From positions 1 to 10,455 of the forward strand of contig CAYTAG010000120.1 in the NCBI GenBank assembly GCA_964435625.1: 10,455 nt of DNA, given 5' to 3'. This document shows, piece after piece, positions 5,956-10,455 of the stretch. How positions within the stretch are numbered: the first letter of the stretch is position 1; the number at the start of each line of letters is the position of its first letter. Below the pieces are notes generated by a model that did no database searches, was not told the DNA's origin, and saw only the letters and a program-made list of their open reading frames with translations. The translations under genes and the position numbers were made by a program. Origin of the DNA: PXRE01 sp964435625. Its GTDB lineage: Archaea > Halobacteriota > Halobacteria > Halobacteriales > PXRE01.

Positions 5956-5963
5956 GGGTTACC
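5956..5963 (+). promoter_or_regulatory. Weak candidate promoter of menA-menC-menE
   Basis: GGGTTACC is the only AT-containing element at the right distance (about 28 bases) before the menA ATG at 5988, after a purine-rich CCGAAG. It fits a leaderless start but is a poor TATA match. Confidence 0.3.
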
Positions 5964-5987
5964 ACCCCCGGGGACGGACCAACGGAT

Positions 5988-6935
5988 ATGACCACGGCCG
6001 CCGAGGACGTCACCCGGACGGAGGCGTGGCTCGTCGCGGCCCGGCCGCACACGCTGCCGGCGTCCGTCTCGCCGGTGCTCGTCGGGACGGGCTTGGCGGT
6101 CCACGAGGGCGTGTTCGCCCCGGGACCCGCGCTGGCGGCGCTGGTGGGGGCGATGCTCCTGCAGGTCGGGGCCAACTTCGCCAACGACTACTACGACGCC
6201 GTCAAGGGCGTCGACTCCGAGGACAGCCCCGGCTACACGCGGGTCACCCAGGCCGGCCTCCTGCCGCCCGAGCACGTCAAGGCCGCCATGGCCGCCTGCT
6301 TCGGCCTCGCCCTGCTGGTCGGCCACTACGTCGTCGCGGTCGGCGGCCTCCCCATCATGATCGTCGGCCTCGCCGGCATCGTCTCCGGGGTCGCGTACGC
6401 GGGCGGCCCCTACCCCTTGGGGTCGAACGGCCTCGGGGACCTGTTCGTGTTCGTCTTCTTCGGCGTCGTCGCGGTCGTCGGCACCTTCTACGTCCAGGCC
6501 GCGTCCCACGCCGTCGCCGCCGTCCCCGTGACAGTCCCGCCGGGAACGGTCACCGCCGAGGCCGTCGTCACCAGCCTCGCGCCCGCCGGTATCGTGACGA
6601 ACGTCCTCGTCGTGAACAACGTCCGGGACCTCGAAGCCGACCGCCGGGCGGGCAAGCACACCCTCGCGGTCTACCTGGGCTACCGCGGGAGCCGCGCCGA
6701 GTACGTCGCCAACCTGGCGCTTTCGTACCTCGTCCCGGTGGCGCTGTGGCTGCAGTTCGGCTTCGACCTCGCGGTCCTGTTGCCGCTGGTAACCTTACCC
6801 TACGCCGCCATCGTGACGCGGACGGTGCTCACCCGGACCGACGAGGCGGCGCTGAACCCCGCGCTGGAGCGGACCGGGAAACTGCTCGCCGCGCACTCTT
6901 TCCTCTTCGCGCTCGGGACGGTGCTGGCCGCATGA
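5988..6935 (+). CDS. menA: 1,4-dihydroxy-2-naphthoate polyprenyltransferase
   Basis: MenA is an integral membrane prenyltransferase of the UbiA superfamily that attaches the isoprenoid chain to 1,4-dihydroxy-2-naphthoate, giving demethylmenaquinol. At 315 residues it has normal length. The first Asp-rich motif is NDYYDAVKGVD (66-76), preceded by the conserved LQVGANFA. The second is NNVRDLEADRRAGKHTLAV (210-228), with Asp214 and Asp218 binding the Mg-diphosphate. The N-terminal ARPHTLPASVSPVLVG (18-33) is typical of MenA rather than of other UbiA enzymes. Several hydrophobic helices are clear, for example residues 103-135, 151-169 and 240-275. It overlaps menC by 4 bases (ATGA), so the two are almost certainly co-transcribed and translationally coupled. 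Its role is confirmed by the neighbours menC and menE. Confidence 0.95.
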   Translation: MTTAAEDVTRTEAWLVAARPHTLPASVSPVLVGTGLAVHEGVFAPGPALAALVGAMLLQVGANFANDYYDAVKGVDSEDSPGYTRVTQAGLLPPEHVKAAMAACFGLALLVGHYVVAVGGLPIMIVGLAGIVSGVAYAGGPYPLGSNGLGDLFVFVFFGVVAVVGTFYVQAASHAVAAVPVTVPPGTVTAEAVVTSLAPAGIVTNVLVVNNVRDLEADRRAGKHTLAVYLGYRGSRAEYVANLALSYLVPVALWLQFGFDLAVLLPLVTLPYAAIVTRTVLTRTDEAALNPALERTGKLLAAHSFLFALGTVLAA

Positions 6936-8014
6936 GCCCGCACGCGACGAGCGTCGAGTCGTTCTCGCTGCCCCTGTCGGACCCCCTGGAGACGGCCGAC
7001 GGCACGGTTGAGGCCAGGGAGGGCTTCCTGGTCCGGATCGACGTGGCCGGCGAGACGGGGGTCGGCGAGGCGGCCCCGTTGCCGGGCTGGACCGAACCGC
7101 TGGACGCCTGCCGTGATGTGCTCGACCGCGCGCTGGCGGTCGGCCGCCGGGACGGGTGGGAGGCGGCCTTCGGGGAACTGGCGCTTGCGCCCGCGGCCCG
7201 CCACGGCGTCGCGCTCGCGCTCGCGGACGCCCGTGCCCGGGCGGCAGGCGTCCCGCTGTACCGCCACCTCGGCGGCGACCGGCCGGTGGAGTACCTCCCC
7301 GTCAACGCCACCGTTGGCGACGGCCCCGCGGTGGAGACGGCGGCCGCGGCCAGGCGGGCCGTCGACGCCGGGTTCGGCTGCCTGAAGGTCAAGGTCGGCG
7401 CCCGCAGGGTCGCCGAGGACGCCGAGCGCGTCCGGGCCGTCCGCGACGCGGTCGGCGAGGGCATCGAACTCCGGGCGGACGCCAACGGCGCCTGGGGGCG
7501 CACGCAGGCCCGGCGGGCGCTGTCTGCCTTCGCGGACTACGACGTCGCCTACGTCGAGCAACCGCTGCCCGCCGACGACCTCCGGGGCCACCACGCTCTG
7601 CGCGGCGGCTCCGTCGACGTCGCGGTCGACGAGTCCGTCGTCAAGGCCGGGGTCGAGGCCGTACTGGCGGCCGACGCGGCAGACGTCGTGGTGATCAAGC
7701 CCGCCTGCGTCGGGGGGCCGGGCCTGGCACGGGAAGCCGCCGGGCAGGCGCTCTCGGCCGGGGTCGCGCCCGTCGTCACCACCGCCGTCGACGCGGTCTA
7801 CGGCCGGACCGCGGCCGTCCACGTCGCCGCCAGCCTCCCCCGGGTGCCGGCCTGCGGACTGGCGACGGCAGACCGATTCGCCGCGGACCTCGCGGCCGAC
7901 CCCGCGCCCGTGCGCGACGGGGAGATCAAGGTTCCCCGGCGCCCCGGGACCGGGGTCGACCCGCCGGCGGGCGATGGAGGGGCCACCGACAGCGACGAGG
8001 GAGGGTCGAACTGA
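6932..8014 (+). CDS. menC: o-Succinylbenzoate synthase
   Basis: MenC, an enolase-superfamily enzyme, dehydrates SHCHC (2-succinyl-6-hydroxy-2,4-cyclohexadiene-1-carboxylate) to o-succinylbenzoate. Of its 360 residues, 1-120 are the capping domain and the rest a barrel. The catalytic set is complete: KVKVG with Lys154, metal ligands Asp183 (ADANGAW), Glu209 (VEQPLP) and Asp233 (VDES), and Lys256 (VIKPA). The frame is open well upstream, but the real start is the ATG at 6932, which overlaps the menA stop; the upstream part is only a shadow of menA. Enolase relatives such as dipeptide epimerases look similar; the position between menA and menE settles the call. The C-terminal 20 residues or so (Gly-, Asp-, Pro-rich) are a loose tail. 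The stop overlaps a micro-ORF start (TGATG at 8012-8016). Confidence 0.93.
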   Translation: MSPHATSVESFSLPLSDPLETADGTVEAREGFLVRIDVAGETGVGEAAPLPGWTEPLDACRDVLDRALAVGRRDGWEAAFGELALAPAARHGVALALADARARAAGVPLYRHLGGDRPVEYLPVNATVGDGPAVETAAAARRAVDAGFGCLKVKVGARRVAEDAERVRAVRDAVGEGIELRADANGAWGRTQARRALSAFADYDVAYVEQPLPADDLRGHHALRGGSVDVAVDESVVKAGVEAVLAADAADVVVIKPACVGGPGLAREAAGQALSAGVAPVVTTAVDAVYGRTAAVHVAASLPRVPACGLATADRFAADLAADPAPVRDGEIKVPRRPGTGVDPPAGDGGATDSDEGGSN

Positions 8015-8080
8015 TGCACGCGCACGCCGGGAGGGTCCGATGATGCGTGCCAGCGGGGACGCCAGGGGGTCACACTGATG
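7999..8080 (+). other. Menc-menE junction: two micro-ORFs chained by stop/start overlaps
   Basis: Between menC and menE lie two tiny frames. The first, 8014-8043, encodes 9 residues (MHAHAGRVR) and its ATG overlaps the menC stop. The second, 8040-8078, encodes 12 residues (MMRASGDARGSH); it starts at the end of the first and its TGA overlaps the menE ATG. Each start is preceded by a Shine-Dalgarno-like purine block: GGGAGGGTC at 7999-8007, GGGAGGGTC at 8029-8037 and AGGGGGTC at 8064-8071. The unit purine block, 3-4 bases, TGATG thus occurs three times (TGATG at 8012, 8041 and 8076). It looks like duplication of a translation-initiation region and could keep ribosomes coupled from menC to menE. 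Whether the peptides matter is unknown. Confidence 0.6.
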
Positions 8081-9586
8081 CGCGATCCCGTCGACTGGCC
8101 GACCCGCGACCTGCTGGCCCACCGGGTCGCCGCGACCCCGAACCGGACCGCGCTGGTCGGCGCCGACGACGGCCGGACGTGGACCTACCGGGGCCTGGAC
8201 GCCGAAGTCGACGACGTGGCAACCCGACTTGCGGCCCTCGGCGCCACGCCGGGGAGCCGGGTCGGCCTCCTGGTTGACACCCGGGTCGCGGTCGTCCGGA
8301 CGGTCCACGCCGCGATGCGACTGAACGCGACGCTCGTCCTACTGAACCCGGAACTCGCCGCCGACGAACTCCGCGACCGGGTCGACCGCGCCGACCCGGA
8401 CCTGCTCGTCTGCGAACGGGACACGGAGGCGCTGGCGGTCGAAGTGGCCGACTGCCCCGTCGCCTCCGTCGACCCGCCGAAGCGAGAGGCCGTCCGTTCG
8501 CTTGACCCGGACGAGGACCCGGTCGCCCCTGCCGACGACGCCCCGTCGTCGCCCGTCCAGCGGGGCCGCGACGACGTCCAGTTGATCGTGTTCACCTCCG
8601 GCACCACCGGCGCGCCGAAGGGGGTGCGCCTGACCGCGGGCAACCTCGTCGCTTCCGCGACCGCCTCGGCGTTCCGGCTCGGGGTCCAGCGGGACGACCG
8701 CTGGCTGGTGTGCCTGCCGACCTACCACATGGGCGGGCTGGCGCCGCTCGTCCGGTCGGCGCTGTACGGCACCGCGGTCGTGATCCAGCGGGCGTTCGAC
8801 GCCGACGCGACGCGGCGCGCGCTCGACGAGTACGGCGCGACCGGCGTCTCGCTAGTACCCACCATGCTCAAGCGGTTGCTCGACGCGGGCTGGGAGCCGT
8901 CGGCGGACCTGCGGTTCGTCCTGGTCGGCGGGGCGCCGACGCCCCCCGAACTGGTCGAGCGCTGCGAGCGGCGAGGCGTGCCCGTCCACCCGACCTACGG
9001 GCTGACGGAGGCGGCCAGCCAGGTGGCGACGGCGACGCCGGCCCAGGCGTTCGAGCATCCCGACGCCGTCGGCCAGCCGCTGGTGACGACCGACGTGACG
9101 GTCGTAGAGGACGGCGAGCCCTGCGATCCCGGCGGGGTCGGGGAACTCGTCGTCGACGGGCCGACGATCACGCCGGGATACCTCGACGACGAGGCCACCG
9201 TCCAAGCGTTCGGTGACCGGGGATTGCACACGGGTGACCTGGGATACTGCGACGAGGACGGCCGCCTGTGGGTGCTCGGACGGACCGACGACGCCATCGT
9301 CACGGGCGGGGAGACGGTCCACCCCGGGGCCGTAGTCGACGTTCTCCGGGAGCACCCGGCCGTCGAGGACGCGGCGGTCGTCGGCCTCGACGACCCCGAG
9401 TGGGGCGAGCGGGTCGCGGCGCTGGTGGTCGGCGCCGTCGACGCGGCCGAACTCGCCGCGCACTGTCGCGACCGGCTCGCGGGCTACGAGGTCCCGAAAA
9501 CCTGGGGCGTCGCCGACGCGTTGCCGCGGACCCCGTCGGGGACCGTCGACCGGGCTACCGTCCGAGACCGGCTCCACCGGGAGTGA
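8078..9586 (+). CDS. menE: o-Succinylbenzoate--CoA ligase
   Basis: MenE activates o-succinylbenzoate with ATP and CoA, making the substrate of MenB. It is a 502-residue member of the adenylate-forming (ANL) superfamily. Visible motifs in order are the phosphate loop VFTSGTTGAPKGV (171-183), PTYHMGGLAPL (214-224), VGGAP (283-287), YGLTEAAS (307-314), the ribose-binding Asp in HTGDLGY (Asp387) and the hinge GRTDDAIVTGGE (401-412). Oddly, the C-terminal motif reads LPRTPSGTVDR (482-492), with Thr489 where family members usually have the adenylation Lys (SGK). The rest is intact, so the enzyme may work differently or use another Lys, such as Lys474. The start is the ATG at 8078, overlapping the upstream micro-ORF stop with AGGGGGTC before it. 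The neighbours menA and menC support the call over a generic acyl-CoA ligase. Confidence 0.9.
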   Translation: MRDPVDWPTRDLLAHRVAATPNRTALVGADDGRTWTYRGLDAEVDDVATRLAALGATPGSRVGLLVDTRVAVVRTVHAAMRLNATLVLLNPELAADELRDRVDRADPDLLVCERDTEALAVEVADCPVASVDPPKREAVRSLDPDEDPVAPADDAPSSPVQRGRDDVQLIVFTSGTTGAPKGVRLTAGNLVASATASAFRLGVQRDDRWLVCLPTYHMGGLAPLVRSALYGTAVVIQRAFDADATRRALDEYGATGVSLVPTMLKRLLDAGWEPSADLRFVLVGGAPTPPELVERCERRGVPVHPTYGLTEAASQVATATPAQAFEHPDAVGQPLVTTDVTVVEDGEPCDPGGVGELVVDGPTITPGYLDDEATVQAFGDRGLHTGDLGYCDEDGRLWVLGRTDDAIVTGGETVHPGAVVDVLREHPAVEDAAVVGLDDPEWGERVAALVVGAVDAAELAAHCRDRLAGYEVPKTWGVADALPRTPSGTVDRATVRDRLHRE

Positions 9587-9655
9587 TGATCGGGCTCGTG
9601 CCCCGGCTCCCCCGAAATCGACGGTCCGGGCGAGTTTCGGATCGAAGGGCCAACC

Positions 9656-9663
9656 TTCATACT
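9656..9663 (+). promoter_or_regulatory. Candidate TATA element of the DUF555 gene
   Basis: TTCATACT lies about 30 bases before the ATG at 9690 in the 103-base gap after menE, consistent with a leaderless transcript separate from the men genes. It is a modest match. Confidence 0.4.
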
Positions 9664-9689
9664 GCTGGACTTCCAAAACTACGGGTGGT

Positions 9690-10136
9690 ATGAACTGCAG
9701 AGTCGTCGTCGAAGCCGCCGTTCCGGTCTACGACGTAGAGACGCCGGACGAGGCGGTCCGGATCGCCATCTCGAAGACCGGCGAGATGCTGAACCCGGAC
9801 CTGAACTACGTCGAGATCAACATGGGCGAGCGCACCTCGCAGGGCGGCGAGGAGTTGCCGCCCGCCTTCATCGTGGCCGACGAGGCGCTGGTCGCGCTGG
9901 AGCTGGAGATGACGGTGTTCAACGTCGAGCGCGAGGAGCACGCCGCGCGCATCGCGCGCAAGGAGATCGGCCAGCGGCTGGACAACATCCCGCTGTCGGT
10001 CCTGGAGGTCGAGGTCCTCGAAGACGAGGAGGAGTCCGACACGGACGAGGAGTCGGCCGACGAGGAGTCGGCCGACGCGGACCCGTCCGACGAGGACGAC
10101 GACGTCCTACCGGAGTTCGAGGACCTCATCGAGTGA
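9690..10136 (+). CDS. DUF555 / UPF0212 family protein with acidic tail
   Basis: A 148-residue archaeal protein of the DUF555 (UPF0212) family, whose function is unknown. The conserved core spans residues 1-107: VVVEAAVPVYDVET, AIRIAISKTGEML-type (here EAVRIAISKTGEML), NPDLNYVEINMGER, ELPPAFIVADEALVALELE and EEHAARIARKEIGQRL. As I recall, relatives in other archaea carry a CxxC zinc-type motif just after MGER; here that stretch reads TSQGGEEL with no Cys, and the only Cys is residue 3. Residues 109-148 are a tail of Asp, Glu and Ser with an internal repeat, probably a disordered halophilic extension. No membrane segment is seen. It is separated from menE by 103 bases and has its own candidate promoter, so I do not assign it to menaquinone synthesis. 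The downstream neighbour is on the opposite strand. Confidence 0.88.
   Translation: MNCRVVVEAAVPVYDVETPDEAVRIAISKTGEMLNPDLNYVEINMGERTSQGGEELPPAFIVADEALVALELEMTVFNVEREEHAARIARKEIGQRLDNIPLSVLEVEVLEDEEESDTDEESADEESADADPSDEDDDVLPEFEDLIE
10044..10073 (+). repeat. Perfect 15-base tandem duplication in the acidic tail
   Basis: GACGAGGAGTCGGCC occurs twice back to back, in frame, giving DEESA repeated in the tail of the DUF555 protein. The duplication lengthens the acidic tail without touching the core and is likely to vary in copy number between strains. Confidence 0.85.
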
Positions 10137-10302
10137 ACGGCACGCCGAGACGACAGGGGTCAGGGGGCGGCACGCCCGGAGCGGGCGCTGGGGGTAGCTG
10201 TATTCACCCATCGACGCTGCCCGAGACGACCAGCCGCGCGTAGCGTCGGCGATACGCGTCGCTAGCGGATTCGTCGCGTCGGTCGAGGTAGAACGCACCC
10301 GT
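10137..10302. other. Intergenic stretch between convergent genes
   Basis: I see no credible complete gene here. The segment holds GGGGTCAGGGGGCGG-like G runs near 10156-10167 and a GCCCGGAGCGGGC hairpin (10173-10185). It lies between two converging coding ends, where transcription would be expected to stop. A minus-strand frame continuing the next gene past its TGA stays open to 10204 (32 codons) but has no start of its own. Confidence 0.4.
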
Positions 10303-10455
10303 TCAGTCGGCGGCGGCAGGAACGGTCTCGCTGTCGGCCCTGTCGGCCATTGCGGACGTGATGCCCTGGGCGAGCGCGAAGACGGCTTCCTTGTGATCCG
10401 TCTTCGATTTGTGGATCGATGTTGGTCGTACCCCCTGGGCCTCGTATTTCTCCAG
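10303..10455 (-). CDS. C-terminal end of an unidentified minus-strand gene, cut at the window edge
   Basis: Reading the minus strand from the window end, a frame stays open for 50 codons and stops at TGA (10303-10305). The visible protein begins LEKYEAQGVRPTSIHKSKTD, continues HKEAVFALAQGITSAMADRA and ends in DSETVPAAAD. Codon third positions are mostly G or C and the end is acidic and Ala-rich, as expected for a haloarchaeal C-terminus. Its N-terminal part lies outside the window and I recognise no family or motif. It converges on the DUF555 gene. The same frame continues for 32 codons after the stop with a plausible composition, so a longer gene broken by a nonsense change is possible but less likely. 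Confidence 0.5.
   Translation of the reverse strand: MEKYEAQGVRPTSIHKSKTDHKEAVFALAQGITSAMADRADSETVPAAAD

Noticed and set aside
5858..6931. Upstream extension of menC in the same frame
   Set aside because: The extension is an Arg- and Gly-rich shadow of menA; the enolase-type protein begins properly at the ATG at 6932 overlapping the menA stop.
6800..8308. 502-codon minus-strand open frame opposite menC and menE
   Set aside because: It is antisense to three confidently identified genes, and its composition (Arg, Gly, Val, Asp heavy) is that of a high-GC shadow frame.
10107..10298. 63-codon minus-strand open frame after the DUF555 gene
   Set aside because: It overlaps the end of the DUF555 gene, is Arg- and Ser-rich with no domain, and another frame of the same strand has better coding character.
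1..10455. tRNA, rRNA, or known riboswitch
   Set aside because: I looked for cloverleaf arms with a T-loop GTTCRA pattern and rRNA core motifs in the intergenic parts and saw none; an exhaustive covariance search was not possible.

Overview
The window is haloarchaeal chromosomal DNA. GC is high, the proteins are acidic (the last complete protein ends in a tail made almost entirely of Asp and Glu), it encodes a HalOD1-type halobacterial output domain, and several genes appear leaderless with an AT-rich box about 27-30 bases before the ATG. I cannot name genus or species.

Layout: (1) 1-606, the C-terminal part of purD (purine synthesis), cut by the window edge. (2) 607-1448, about 840 bases with no credible gene, holding a roughly 700-base quasi-palindrome: two oppositely oriented hairpin repeats around a central AT-rich palindrome, with G-quadruplex-type G runs in the left arm. 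(3) 1449-2262, menB, interrupted by a run of 10 N that is an assembly gap. (4) 2348-3742, an orphan amino-type DNA methyltransferase. (5) 3817-4821, a family 4 glycosyltransferase. (6) 4874-5350 on the minus strand, an Lrp/AsnC regulator with a 13-base perfect palindrome just upstream. (7) 5351-5613, an AT-rich regulatory gap. (8) 5614-5889, a small HalOD1 protein. (9) 5988-9586, the tight run menA-menC-menE. (10) 9690-10136, a DUF555/UPF0212 protein. (11) 10137-10455, a non-coding stretch followed by the C-terminal end of an unidentified minus-strand gene.

The main theme is menaquinone synthesis. MenC makes o-succinylbenzoate, MenE activates it to the CoA ester, MenB closes the naphthoate ring and MenA prenylates it in the membrane. 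menB is separated from menA-C-E by about 3.7 kb carrying the methyltransferase, the glycosyltransferase, the Lrp regulator and the HalOD1 gene. menA and menC overlap by 4 bases. menC and menE are joined by 63 bases containing two micro-ORFs chained by overlapping stop and start codons.

The most unusual points are the large interrupted palindrome after purD, the micro-ORF relay between menC and menE, Thr in MenE where the usual catalytic Lys of the adenylate-forming family belongs, and the orphan methyltransferase between men genes.
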